From JACVRW01 sp963803245 (lineage in GTDB: Bacteria; Actinomycetota; Thermoleophilia; Solirubrobacterales; Thermoleophilaceae), in the NCBI GenBank assembly GCA_963803245.1, contig CAWDLI010000007.1, positions 62,001-126,000 on the forward strand: a stretch of 64,000 nt of DNA, in the 5' to 3' direction. Below are positions 50,208 through 58,360 of the stretch, piece by piece (the stretch's first letter is position 1; every line of letters begins with the position of its first letter). The notes below the pieces were generated by a model that saw only the letters and a program-made list of their open reading frames with translations, did no database searches and was not told the origin of the DNA. A program made the position numbers and the translations under genes.

Positions 50208-51425
50208 TCAGTGGCTCACGGCTGCCGCCGCAAGCTCGGACACGAGCTTGTCCGTGTAGAACCGCTCGAGCTTGAACGGCTCGATCAGGTCCGGCGTGCG
50301 CTCGGTGGCCACCAGCTCGGCCAGCGTCTTGCCCACGATCGGCGCGGCCTTGAAGCCGTACGTGCCCCAGCCCGAGCTGACGTGGAAGCCCTCCACGTCG
50401 GTCTTGCCGAGGATCGGGCTGTAGTCGGGGCTCAGGTCGCAGAGCCCCGCCCAGCTGCGCAGGATGCGCGCCCGCTCGAGCTGCGGGAACAGCTCGAGGG
50501 TGTGGCGCGACACCTCCTGCATGAAGTTCAGCGTGCCCTGCATGCGGTAGGTGGTCCAGGGCTCGATCTCGGCTCCCATCAGCACCTCGCCGCGGTCTGT
50601 CTGCGAGACGTACACGTGCATCTGCGAGGAGACGATCACCACGTCGAGGAAAGGCTTGAGCGGCTCGGTCACGCAGGCCTGAAGGATGTGCGTGGTGATC
50701 GGGAGCTGCACGCCGGCCATGTCCGACACGAGCGAGCTCCAGCCGGCGGTGCAGTTGAGCACGACCTTCGTCTTGATGGTGCCGCGGTTCGTGTTCACCG
50801 CCTCGACCCGTCCGTTGGAGCGCTCGATCCCGGTGACCTCGGTGTAGGGATGGAGCTCGGCGCCGCCGCGGTCGGCTCCGCGCGCCAGGCCCCAGACCAC
50901 GGCGTCGTGGCGGATCACGCCGCCGGGTGGGTGATAGAGCGCCCCCTGGATCGGATAGACGGCGTGCGGGTCGTGCACGTTCATCGCCGGCGCGAGCTTC
51001 TTGATCTCGTCCGGGTAGATCAGCCGCGAGTCGATCCCGTTGATGCGGTTGACCTCGGCGCGGTTGGCCATCACGAACATCGCGCGATCGGAGTGCGCCA
51101 GCGTGAGGTGGCCGTTCTGGGAGAAGAGGAGGTTGAAGCCGAGCTCGGCGCCGAGGCCCTCGTAGAGCTTCAGCGACGCGTCGTAGAAGCGCGCGCCCTC
51201 GACCGTCTTGTAGTTGCTGCGCAGGATCGTGGTGTTGCGGCCCGCCGCGCCGGAGCCGATGTAGCTCTTCTCGAGCACGGCCACGTTGCCGATCCCGTGG
51301 TCCTTGGCCAGGTAGTACGCGGCTGCCAGGCCGTGCGAGCCGCCACCCACGATCACCACGTCGTACGAGTCCTTCAGCTCGCCGCGGCGGCGCCACATCC
51401 GGCGGGTGCGGAAGAGGTCACGCAT
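50208..51425 (-). CDS. mgdA: N-methylglutamate dehydrogenase subunit A (sarcosine oxidase beta-like)
   Basis: The 405-residue FAD protein has the SoxB layout: N-terminal Rossmann fold (YDVVIVGGGSHGLAAAYYLAKDHG), VAVLEKSYIGSGAAGRNTTILRSNY (the His/Asn-region that anchors FMN/FAD in SoxB), and the C-terminal GFHVSSGWGTYGFKAAPIVGKTLAELVA. In heterotetrameric sarcosine oxidases and their N-methylglutamate dehydrogenase relatives this subunit oxidises the N-methyl group. Given mgsABC and the GS-like gmaS next door, N-methylglutamate is the more likely substrate than sarcosine. ATG 51425 has GGAGG nine bases upstream; it overlaps mgdD by eight bases. Confidence 0.85.
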   Translation of the reverse strand: MRDLFRTRRMWRRRGELKDSYDVVIVGGGSHGLAAAYYLAKDHGIGNVAVLEKSYIGSGAAGRNTTILRSNYKTVEGARFYDASLKLYEGLGAELGFNLLFSQNGHLTLAHSDRAMFVMANRAEVNRINGIDSRLIYPDEIKKLAPAMNVHDPHAVYPIQGALYHPPGGVIRHDAVVWGLARGADRGGAELHPYTEVTGIERSNGRVEAVNTNRGTIKTKVVLNCTAGWSSLVSDMAGVQLPITTHILQACVTEPLKPFLDVVIVSSQMHVYVSQTDRGEVLMGAEIEPWTTYRMQGTLNFMQEVSRHTLELFPQLERARILRSWAGLCDLSPDYSPILGKTDVEGFHVSSGWGTYGFKAAPIVGKTLAELVATERTPDLIEPFKLERFYTDKLVSELAAAAVSH

Positions 51426-52120
51426 GCGCCAGCGCCTCCAGTCCCACGGGCCCGCCACCGAGGCTCTCCGCGGCGTCGGCCACGACCGTCCACATGTAGC
51501 TGCCGAGCGCCGCGCCGAACAGCATCAGGTAGCTCTGCTCGCCCTCGCGCAGCACCGTGCCGGGGGTGCGCGCCACCGAGACCGGCCGGAAGCCGTGGAG
51601 CGGCATGACGGCCGGGCGCAGGTCGATCGCGCTGAAGCGGGCGAACAGCTCGCCGGCCAGGGGTCCGACCACGGTGAGCGCGGCGAATGCGGTGGTCACG
51701 TCGATCACGCTTGCCGGCCCCGACAACGTTCGCCGCCTCCCCCTCCAGGCGCTCCCTCAGCGCCGTCACGCCGGCGGGCTCGCAGAGCACGAGCGCCCGC
51801 TGCGCCGTGTAGGGGCACCACCAGGCACCCGACGCCTGGGTGGCCGAGCCGAGCTCGAGCGTCGCGCCGCCGGCGGCCCCCGCCACGATCTGAGCCAGGT
51901 CCGGCGCGGCCGCCTGGATCTCGATCTTCCCGAGATGGGAGCGGTCGGCGAATCCGACCGTCGCCTCGCGCCGATCCCGCTCAGGCTCCTCGCCCTCGAA
52001 GGCGACCGCGACGTTCCAGCCGTCGCGCTGCTCGACCCGCGCCCCGGCCGCGCGCGCCTCGCGCTCCATCGGGCTCCGGGCGAGCGCGGACTCCGAGGGC
52101 GCGAGGAACTCGAAGCTCAC
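51418..52120 (-). pseudogene. mgdD: N-methylglutamate dehydrogenase subunit D (sarcosine oxidase gamma-like), one +1 frameshift
   Basis: The gamma subunit is about 230 residues and helps assemble the tetramer. Its first half (SFEFLAPSESALARSP, VGFADRSHLGKIEIQA, CPYTAQRALVLCEPAGVTALRERL) and its second half (SGPASVIDVTTAFAALTVVGPLAGELFARFSAIDL, SYMWTVVADAAESLGG) are typical of SoxG but lie in different frames. Dropping one base near 51725 joins them, and the 703-nt total is one over a multiple of three. GTG 52120 overlaps the mgdC stop (GTGA). The damage may be a sequencing error, as in fdhA and fdhD. Confidence 0.82.
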
Positions 52121-54990
52121 GACCGCAGAACCTCGCCGTCCGGGTCGTAGAAGGGCTTTGTGACCACCGATGCCTCGAAGCGCTTGCCCTCGTCGGAGAT
52201 CGTGACCGTAGCGCCGTCCTGCGCCATCGACATCGGGACCCACGCCATCCCGATCACACCGCCGAGCTGCGGTGAGAAGCGGGCGCTCGTGACCTGACCG
52301 ACCGGGCCGTCCCCGTCAGCGAGCACCACGGCGCCCTCCGTCGGCACGTGGCCGTTCGCGAGCGTGAAGCCCACGAGTGCCGTCTCCAGATCCTCGCCCG
52401 CCGCCCGCTCGAGCGCCCACTTGCCGATGAAGTCCTGGTCCTTGTCGAGCTTCACGATCCACGACATCGCAGCCCCGAACGGAGTGGACTCCGAGTCGGT
52501 GTCCTGGCCCACCAGGATGTGCATCTTCTGGAGGCGCAGGAGCCGTTGCGGCTCGAGCCCGAAGGGACGCAGCCCGTGCGGCTCGCCCGCCTCGAGCAGC
52601 GCGTCCCAGAGGTGCTCGCCGTGCGCGGACGGGAAGTGCAGCTCGTAGCCCACCTCGCCCACGAAGCCGATGCGCAGGAGCAGGCACGGCACGCCCGCCA
52701 CCTTGGTGCGCTTCCCGTCGAGGTAGGCGAAGCCCTCGGCGGAGCAGTCGAGCTCGGTGAGGGACGCCAGGATCTCGCGCGCGCGCGGGCCCGCGAGGTT
52801 GACCGCGGAGAGGCCCTGCGTGACGTCGGTGAGATGCACGCGGAGGTTCCAGTCCGCAAGCCACCAGGAAAACCATTCGTACACGGCGCCGGCGCCGCTC
52901 GACGTGGTGGTCACGTAGAAGCTGTCGTCGTCGAGCCGGCAGATGGTGCCGTCGTCCATGATCCGGCCGGCGTCGCTGGCGATCACGCCGTAGCGGATGC
53001 GCCCGGGCTTCAGGTTCGAGAAGCGGTTCGGGTACAGCCGGTCGAGGAACTCGCCGGCGTCGGGACCGCGCACGATCAGCTTCCCGAGCGTCGAGACGTC
53101 GATCAGCCCGGCGGCCTCGTGGACGGCCATCGCCTCCGCGCGCGGGTCGCCGTAGTCGTACGCGCGCCGCCAGTCGCCCGCCCACAGGATGTTGCCCCCG
53201 AGCTCGCGGTGGCGGGCGTGCATCGACGAGCGCTTGGCGGGCTCGAACGGCCGTCCGGCCAGCGCGCCCATCGGGACCGCGTGCCAGGGCGGCCTGGCTG
53301 TCGTGGTGCCCACCTCGGCAAGGCTCTGCCCGGTCTCCTCGGCCATCAGCCTCACGGCCGGCAGCTGGCACATCCGGCCCTGGCAGGGCCCCATCGTCGT
53401 GGTCGTGTAGCGCTTCGAGAGCTCGATCGAGTCGTAGCCCTCCTCGACGCTCAGATGGATGTCCTTCGCGGTCACGTCCTCGCACAGGCAGGCGAAGCAC
53501 TTGCCGCGCCTCGAGCTGGTCACGGCCGGCGGCACGGCCACTTCGGGCGGGCTGCGGCGAAGGCCGTCGAGGCCCCTGCGCCCCTCCGCGGTCCGGGCGC
53601 GCGAGTCGTCGTCGCCGAAGCCCAGCGCGTGGGCCGCCTCGGCCCCCGCAACGGCACCAGAGCGCTCCGCGTCCCCGAGGACTCCCGCACCCGCCACCTC
53701 GCCGGCGGCATGCAGGCCGTCGGGTAGCTCGCGCAGGGTGAAGCAGCCGAGTCGCTCCTCGTACCCGGTGCGAGCCCCGGATTGAGTGAGGAGGGAGGTG
53801 GCCGGGGCGCTGCCCCCCGACACGACGAGCAGGTCGCAGGTGAGCGTGTGCTCGCCCGCGCCGCCCTCCCCCGCGCCGGGCGGACCGAGCACGACGCGCT
53901 GGAGCCCGGAGCGGCCCTCCGCCTGAAGCACGGTGGCGCCGCGCAGGACGCGCACGCCACGGCGCATCAGCTGCTTGAGCGCGTCGGTGGTGCCTCGCTC
54001 GCGCAGGTCGGCCACCGCGGCCAGCTCGACGTCGTGGTCGAGCAGCGCGATGGCCGCCTCGAGCCCGCGGTCGTCGACGGTGGCCACCACGGCGCGGCTT
54101 CCCGGGCTCAGCCCGTAGAGCGCGGCCAGGCGCACGGCGCCGCCGGAGAGCATCACGCCCGGCAGGTCGTTGCCGGGAAACAGCAGCGGCTGCTCGATCG
54201 ACCCCGTGGCGTAGACGCTGCGCCGGGCTCGCACCTGGTGGAGCGTGCCGCCCTGCCACACCGGCACGAGGCCGTCGAAGGCGCCCAACGCCGGCGCCGC
54301 GGAGAGCACCTCCACGCCGGCCTCACGAGCACGGTCGGCGAGCTCGCGGGCGCGCACGTGCTGGCCCTCGGCGAGCAGGCGCCCGCCCGGCTCCGCGCCC
54401 TCGTCGGCGAGCACCACGTCGGCGCCCAGGTCCGCGGCGGCGATCGCCGCGCTCAGGCCGGCCGCCCCGCCGCCCACCACGAGCACGTCCGCGTGGCGGC
54501 GCCGGTACTCGGTGCGCCACTCGCGCTCCTCCTGGTCCTTGCGCAGCTTCCCGAGCCCGGCCGCGTGGCGCAGCACCTTCTCGTAGAGGGGCCACAGGCG
54601 CCGCGGGCGGATGAAGGTCTTGTAGTAGAAGCCGGGCGGGGTGAACGGCCCGCCGAAGAGATCGGTCGCGCGCATCGTGTCGAACTCGAGCGAGGGGCTC
54701 GCGTTCATGTGCTCGACCCGCATGCCCTCGCGCAGCGGCTCGGTGCAGGCCCGGACGCCGGGAGCGCCGTCCACCTGCACGAGGCAGTTGGGACACTGGC
54801 CGGCGCAGCACATGAGGCCCCGGCGGCGGTGGTACTTGAAGCTGCGCGAGAAGGTGCGCCGTCCGGCGGCGAACAGAGCCGAGCCGATCGTGTCGCCCGC
54901 CAGCCCCGTCACGTCCTTGCCGTCGAAGCTGAAGGACAGCTCGCGCTCGCGGTCGATCCGCTGGCCGTCGCGCGGCGGCAGCCGGCTCAT
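52117..54990 (-). CDS. mgdC: N-methylglutamate dehydrogenase subunit C (sarcosine oxidase alpha-like, with H4F domain)
   Basis: The 957-residue subunit starts with a [2Fe-2S]-type segment (GLMCCAGQCPNCLVQVDG), continues with an NAD-binding Rossmann fold (HADVLVVGGGAAGLSAAIAAADLGADVVLADEG) and a C-terminal GcvT-like aminomethyltransferase domain (from about 600; MAVHEAAGLIDVSTLGKLIVRGPDAGEFLDRLY, GEVGYELHFPSAHGEHLWDALLEAG, LRPFGLEPQRLLRLQKMHILVGQDTDS). That last domain takes the methylene group onto tetrahydrofolate. FACLCEDVTAKDIHL and GPCQGRMCQLP are further cysteine motifs of SoxA. It overlaps both neighbours (ATGA, GTGA), so all four subunits are co-translated. Confidence 0.88.
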   Translation of the reverse strand: MSRLPPRDGQRIDRERELSFSFDGKDVTGLAGDTIGSALFAAGRRTFSRSFKYHRRRGLMCCAGQCPNCLVQVDGAPGVRACTEPLREGMRVEHMNASPSLEFDTMRATDLFGGPFTPPGFYYKTFIRPRRLWPLYEKVLRHAAGLGKLRKDQEEREWRTEYRRRHADVLVVGGGAAGLSAAIAAADLGADVVLADEGAEPGGRLLAEGQHVRARELADRAREAGVEVLSAAPALGAFDGLVPVWQGGTLHQVRARRSVYATGSIEQPLLFPGNDLPGVMLSGGAVRLAALYGLSPGSRAVVATVDDRGLEAAIALLDHDVELAAVADLRERGTTDALKQLMRRGVRVLRGATVLQAEGRSGLQRVVLGPPGAGEGGAGEHTLTCDLLVVSGGSAPATSLLTQSGARTGYEERLGCFTLRELPDGLHAAGEVAGAGVLGDAERSGAVAGAEAAHALGFGDDDSRARTAEGRRGLDGLRRSPPEVAVPPAVTSSRRGKCFACLCEDVTAKDIHLSVEEGYDSIELSKRYTTTTMGPCQGRMCQLPAVRLMAEETGQSLAEVGTTTARPPWHAVPMGALAGRPFEPAKRSSMHARHRELGGNILWAGDWRRAYDYGDPRAEAMAVHEAAGLIDVSTLGKLIVRGPDAGEFLDRLYPNRFSNLKPGRIRYGVIASDAGRIMDDGTICRLDDDSFYVTTTSSGAGAVYEWFSWWLADWNLRVHLTDVTQGLSAVNLAGPRAREILASLTELDCSAEGFAYLDGKRTKVAGVPCLLLRIGFVGEVGYELHFPSAHGEHLWDALLEAGEPHGLRPFGLEPQRLLRLQKMHILVGQDTDSESTPFGAAMSWIVKLDKDQDFIGKWALERAAGEDLETALVGFTLANGHVPTEGAVVLADGDGPVGQVTSARFSPQLGGVIGMAWVPMSMAQDGATVTISDEGKRFEASVVTKPFYDPDGEVLRS

Positions 54991-55247
54991 GCGGCGGGCT
55001 CCGGCAGCTCGGTGAGCAGCACCTCGTTGGTGCGCGTGTCGCGCTCGGCGAGGAACCACGCGCCGCAGCCGGAGCGGTGGAACCACCACTCGCGCTGTAC
55101 GCCGGCCACGTTGCGACGGAAGTAGTTGTAGGCCCCCAGCTCGCGCTCCGACGGATCCGAGCGTGGACGCGGATTGACCTCGCCCCCGAAGCTGAAGTCG
55201 GTGACCTCTCTCGGGCCGCAGTTAGGACAGGTCAGGACGTAGCTCAA
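54987..55247 (-). CDS. mgdB: N-methylglutamate dehydrogenase subunit B (sarcosine oxidase delta-like)
   Basis: The 86-residue zinc-binding subunit matches SoxD: LTCPNCGPREVTDFSFGGEV at the start, then RREWWFHRSGCGAWFLAERDTRTNEV, with the three-Cys-and-one-His pattern (CxxC, H-x-S-G-C) used by delta subunits to bind zinc. It overlaps mgdC by ATGA. The start is a TTG at 55247 with a weak site; a methionine start is lacking nearby. Order mgdB-C-D-A in this direction is the soxDAGB order. It lies 46 bp after mgsC. Confidence 0.85.
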   Translation of the reverse strand: MSYVLTCPNCGPREVTDFSFGGEVNPRPRSDPSERELGAYNYFRRNVAGVQREWWFHRSGCGAWFLAERDTRTNEVLLTELPEPAA

Positions 55248-55262
55248 GGGCGTCTCGCTGAC

Positions 55263-55290
55263 CGCGGCATCTTAAACAAATTGGTCTAAA
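55263..55290 (-). promoter_or_regulatory. AT-rich spacer between mgsC and mgdB, possible internal promoter or operator
   Basis: This 46-bp gap is the only real break in the operon besides the small ones, and it is markedly AT-rich (TTAAACAAATTGGTCTAAAGG). It contains a TTGGTC half-site as in GntR-type operators. Either an internal promoter or a regulator site is possible. Weak evidence. Confidence 0.3.
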
Positions 55291-55293
55291 GGA

Positions 55294-56622
55294 TCAACCG
55301 GACGGACCGGGCACCCAGCCGGTGCCGGCGAGCGGGACGCGCGCCATCGCGGCCGCCTCGATGGTGAGCGCCGCCAGATCCTCTGGCTCGAGGTTGTGCA
55401 CATGGGACTTGCCGCAGGCGCGGGCGATCGTCTGCGCCTCGAGCACCATCGTCCGCAGATAGTTGGCCAGCCGCCGCCCGCCGAGCTCCGCGTCGAAGCG
55501 CGCCGCCAGCTCCTCGTCCTGGGTCGAGATGCCGGCGGGGTCCCTCCCCTCGTGCCAGTCGTCGTAGTAGCCGGCCGACGTGCCGAGCTCGGCGTAGCCG
55601 TCCTCGAACTCCGGCGAGTTGTCCCCGAGCGCGAGGATCGCCGCCACCCCGATCGACACCGCGTCCGCGCCGAGCGCCAGCGCCTTCGCCACGTCGGCGC
55701 CCGTGCGGATGCCGCCTGACACGATCAGCTGGACCTCGCGGTGCACGCCGAGGTCGAGCAGCGCGTCCACGGCGGGGCGGATGGCGGCGAGCGTGGGGAT
55801 GCCCACGTGCTCGATGAACACCTCCTGCGTCGCGGCCGTGCCGCCCTGCATGCCGTCGAGCACCACCACGTCGGCGCCGGACTTCACGGCCAGGGCCGTG
55901 TCGAAGTAGGGCCGCGTGGCGCCGACCTTCACGAACACCGGCTTCTCCCAGTCGGTGATCTCGCGCAGCTCGTGGATCTTGATCTCGAGGTCGTCGGGAC
56001 CCGTCCAGTCGGGGTGCCGGCACGCGCTGCGCTGGTCGATCCCCTTGGGAAGGTCGCGCATCTCCGCCACCCGGTCCGAGATCTTCTGGCCGAGCAGCAT
56101 CCCCCCTCCTCCCGGCTTGGCGCCCTGGCCCACCACGATCTCGATCGCGTCGGCGCGCCGGAGGTCGTCGGGGTTCATGCCGTAGCGCGACGGCAGCAGC
56201 TGGTACACGAGCTTGTTGGAGTGCTCGCGCTCCTCGGGCGTCATGCCGCCATCGCCGGTGGTGGTGCTCGTGCCCACGGCGCTCGCTCCGCGGCCGAGCG
56301 CCTCCTTCGCCGGCGCCGACAGCGCGCCGAAGCTCATCCCGGCGATCGTGATCGGGATGTCGAGTTGGACCGGCTTGGAGGCGTGGCGCGCGCCGAGCGT
56401 GACGTCGGTGTCGCAGCGCTCCCTGTAGCCCTCCAGCGGGTAGCGCGACATGCTCGCGCCGAGGAAGAGGAGGTCATCGAAGTGGGGCACCTTGCGCTTG
56501 GCCCCAAAGCCGCGGATGTCGTAGATGCCCTCGCGCGCCGCGCGCTGGATCTCGTGGATGACGTTTCGGTCGAACAGCGCCGACTCGCGCAGCCCGGGCC
56601 GCCAGCCGGCCGATCCGCTCAT
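55294..56622 (-). CDS. mgsC: N-methylglutamate synthase subunit C (glutamate-synthase FMN domain)
   Basis: The 442-residue protein is the FMN-binding TIM barrel of glutamate synthases: SFGALSAPAKEALGRGASAVGTSTTTGDGGM, GQGAKPGGGGMLLGQKISDRVAEMRDLPKG, VFVKVGATRPYFDTALAVKSGADVVVLDGMQGGTAAT, and LIVSGGIRTGADVAKALALGADAVSIG. It would condense the methylamine from gamma-glutamylmethylamide with 2-oxoglutarate-derived intermediate in N-methylglutamate synthesis. Where related proteins have the 3Fe-4S motif CHxGxCPxGIxTQD, this one reads WHEGRDPAGISTQD (356-369), so the cysteine ligands seem lost. Start ATG 56622 overlaps mgsB. Confidence 0.85.
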   Translation of the reverse strand: MSGSAGWRPGLRESALFDRNVIHEIQRAAREGIYDIRGFGAKRKVPHFDDLLFLGASMSRYPLEGYRERCDTDVTLGARHASKPVQLDIPITIAGMSFGALSAPAKEALGRGASAVGTSTTTGDGGMTPEEREHSNKLVYQLLPSRYGMNPDDLRRADAIEIVVGQGAKPGGGGMLLGQKISDRVAEMRDLPKGIDQRSACRHPDWTGPDDLEIKIHELREITDWEKPVFVKVGATRPYFDTALAVKSGADVVVLDGMQGGTAATQEVFIEHVGIPTLAAIRPAVDALLDLGVHREVQLIVSGGIRTGADVAKALALGADAVSIGVAAILALGDNSPEFEDGYAELGTSAGYYDDWHEGRDPAGISTQDEELAARFDAELGGRRLANYLRTMVLEAQTIARACGKSHVHNLEPEDLAALTIEAAAMARVPLAGTGWVPGPSG

Positions 56623-57332
56623 CCGTAGCTCCCGGCGTTGTCGAGATGGAAGTTGTAGAGCCGGCGCGCAGAGCCGTAGCGGCGAAACTGGCCCGGCTCG
56701 GCTCCCTCGACCGCACCGCGCTCGAGCAGCTCGCCGAGCTCTGTCAGGTGCTCCTCGCGCATCTCCTTCTCGACGCAGTCGGCGCCGAGGCCCGCCACGC
56801 TGCCACGAACGTAGAGCCGGGCCTCGTAGATCGAGTCGCCGAGCGCCTCGCCGGCATCGCCGCAAACCACGAGACGGCCCTTCTGCGCCATGAAGGCGCT
56901 CATGTGCCCGACGGAGCCGTGCACCACGACGTCCACGCCCTTCATCGAGATGCCGCAGCGCGCGGAGGCATCGCCCCGGACCACGAGCAGGCCGCCGTGG
57001 CCCGTCGCGCCTGCCGACTGGCTGGCATTCCCCTCCACCACCACCGCGCCGGACATGATGTTCTCGGCCACGCCGACCCCGGCGTTGCCGTGCACCCGCA
57101 CGGTGGCGTGCTTGTTCATGCCGGCGCAGTAGTAGCCGGCGTGGCCCTGGATCTCGACCTCCACCGGCGCGTCGATCCCGGCCGCGAGCGCGTGCGCCCC
57201 GCGGGGGTTGGTGACCAGCCAGCGGGTGGGCCCGTCATCCGCGACCGCGTGCAACGCGGCGTTCAGCTCGCGCAGGGGAGTGACCGCCAGGTCGACCTCG
57301 CGGGCGTCGAGCCCGCTCCCCACCGCCCCCAT
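56619..57332 (-). CDS. mgsB: N-methylglutamate synthase subunit B (glutamate-synthase GXGXG domain)
   Basis: The 237-residue protein is a right-handed beta-helix of the glutamate synthase C-terminal domain: repeated G-x-x-G-x-G-turns (GHAGYYCAGMNKHATVRVHGNAGVGVAENIMSG, GNASQSAGATGHGGLLVVRGDASARCG, GDAGEALGDSIYEARLYVRGSVAG). It has a structural role, keeping the glutaminase and FMN parts together. It overlaps mgsA by one base and mgsC by four (ATGA). In single-chain GltB this domain follows the FMN domain; here all three parts are separate genes, as in N-methylglutamate synthases and in the GlxBCD family. Confidence 0.83.
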   Translation of the reverse strand: MGAVGSGLDAREVDLAVTPLRELNAALHAVADDGPTRWLVTNPRGAHALAAGIDAPVEVEIQGHAGYYCAGMNKHATVRVHGNAGVGVAENIMSGAVVVEGNASQSAGATGHGGLLVVRGDASARCGISMKGVDVVVHGSVGHMSAFMAQKGRLVVCGDAGEALGDSIYEARLYVRGSVAGLGADCVEKEMREEHLTELGELLERGAVEGAEPGQFRRYGSARRLYNFHLDNAGSYG

Positions 57333-58231
57333 CAGACCGGAGCCCGCTCCCAGCTGTAGACGTGCCCAGGCTCGGGCTCCCACACCGTCGCGTTCTCGGC
57401 GCCGGGCAGCACCGCGATCGCGCGGTACTCGGACGCCATCGCCACCCAGTCGTCCGTCTCGGCCATCACCGCCGGCTTGCACGCGATCGGATCGCGCAGG
57501 ACCGCGAAGCCCTCCGCGGTGCCGACCGCGAACGTGTAGAAGCCGTCGAGATCCTCGAGGCACCCCTCCAGCGCCTGCTCCAGGGAGGCGCCCTCGCTCA
57601 TCCGGTGGGTGAGGTACCCGGCCGCCACCTCGGAGTCGTTGTCGGTCTGGAACTCGATCCCCTCGCGGCGAAGGCTCTGGCGCAGGCGGTTGTGGTTCGA
57701 CAGCGAGCCGTTGTGCACGAGGCAGAGGTCGAGCCCCGTCGAGAACGGGTGGGAGTGCTCGGTGGTCACGCGGCTCTCGGTGGCCATGCGCGTGTGCCCG
57801 AGCGCGTGGCTCCCCTGCAGGTCGCGCAGCCCGAAGCGCTCCACGAACTCGCGCGGCGAGCCGGCCTCCTTGAAGATCTCGATCGCCTGCCCGGCGCTCA
57901 TCACGCGCAGCTCGGGATGGTGCTCGTGGAGCCACGCCTGCGCCACCTCGGCGTCGGCGTCCACGACGATCACGGCGTGGCTCGCGCGCAGCTGCGGACC
58001 GCCGGCGCCGAACTCATCGTCCAGTGCCGTGCGGACCGAGTCCCAGTCGTAGCCGGGCGGGCCGAACAGCGACACCTTCGAGGAGCCGGACGGCGCGGGC
58101 TCGCGGTAGAAGGCCACGCCGGCGCTGTCCGGACCGCGGTCGCTCAGCTGGAGCAGCATGTCGCCCAAATGGCCCCCGAGGGAGCCGCTCACGTCGAGCG
58201 ATTTGGAGAAGAGTCCGGCGATTCCACACAT
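57332..58231 (-). CDS. mgsA: N-methylglutamate synthase subunit A (class II glutamine amidotransferase domain)
   Basis: The 299-residue protein has the N-terminal nucleophile cysteine (MCGIAGLFSK; Cys becomes residue 1) and a class II amidotransferase fold with GHTRMATES (the Arg-loop), HNGSLSNHN and TDNDSEVAAG. It would release methylamine from gamma-glutamylmethylamide (or ammonia from glutamine) for the FMN subunit. An insert of about 50 residues (ASHAVIVVDADAEVAQAWLHEHH) is unlike plain GltB. It is the first gene of the leftward operon, so its promoter lies in 58232-58360. A plain ring-closing enzyme such as amidophosphoribosyltransferase is ruled out by the partner genes. Confidence 0.83.
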   Translation of the reverse strand: MCGIAGLFSKSLDVSGSLGGHLGDMLLQLSDRGPDSAGVAFYREPAPSGSSKVSLFGPPGYDWDSVRTALDDEFGAGGPQLRASHAVIVVDADAEVAQAWLHEHHPELRVMSAGQAIEIFKEAGSPREFVERFGLRDLQGSHALGHTRMATESRVTTEHSHPFSTGLDLCLVHNGSLSNHNRLRQSLRREGIEFQTDNDSEVAAGYLTHRMSEGASLEQALEGCLEDLDGFYTFAVGTAEGFAVLRDPIACKPAVMAETDDWVAMASEYRAIAVLPGAENATVWEPEPGHVYSWERAPV

Positions 58232-58360
58232 GGGCGAGACCACCGAGTCTAGGGTCGGCCCATGTGGAGACCCACGTCGCGCGGCGCACAATTCGATGCC
58301 GCGATGTGTACGGATCGCACATTGCCCGCGGGCACGGCGAGCGGGTAGTTTGCTGGGCCG
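58232..58360. promoter_or_regulatory. 129-bp divergent promoter region for mgsABC operon and gmaS
   Basis: This gap must drive both directions. It contains ATGTG (58304-58308) and CACAT (58318-58322) as an imperfect inverted pair around TACGGATCG. Read leftward the site begins ATGTGCGATCC, and a similar ATGTGCGAATCC lies at 63668-63679 upstream of the amt gene and of the PucR-like regulator. It could be a shared operator, but this is only suggestive. Confidence 0.35.

Noticed and set aside
50208..55247. Plain sarcosine oxidase operon
   Set aside because: Sequence alone cannot exclude it, but adjacency to mgsABC and gmaS-like genes makes N-methylglutamate dehydrogenase the better call.
55248..55293. 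Glycine riboswitch upstream of the sarcosine-oxidase-like genes
   Set aside because: The gap is only 46 bp, too short, and has no tandem aptamer sequence.
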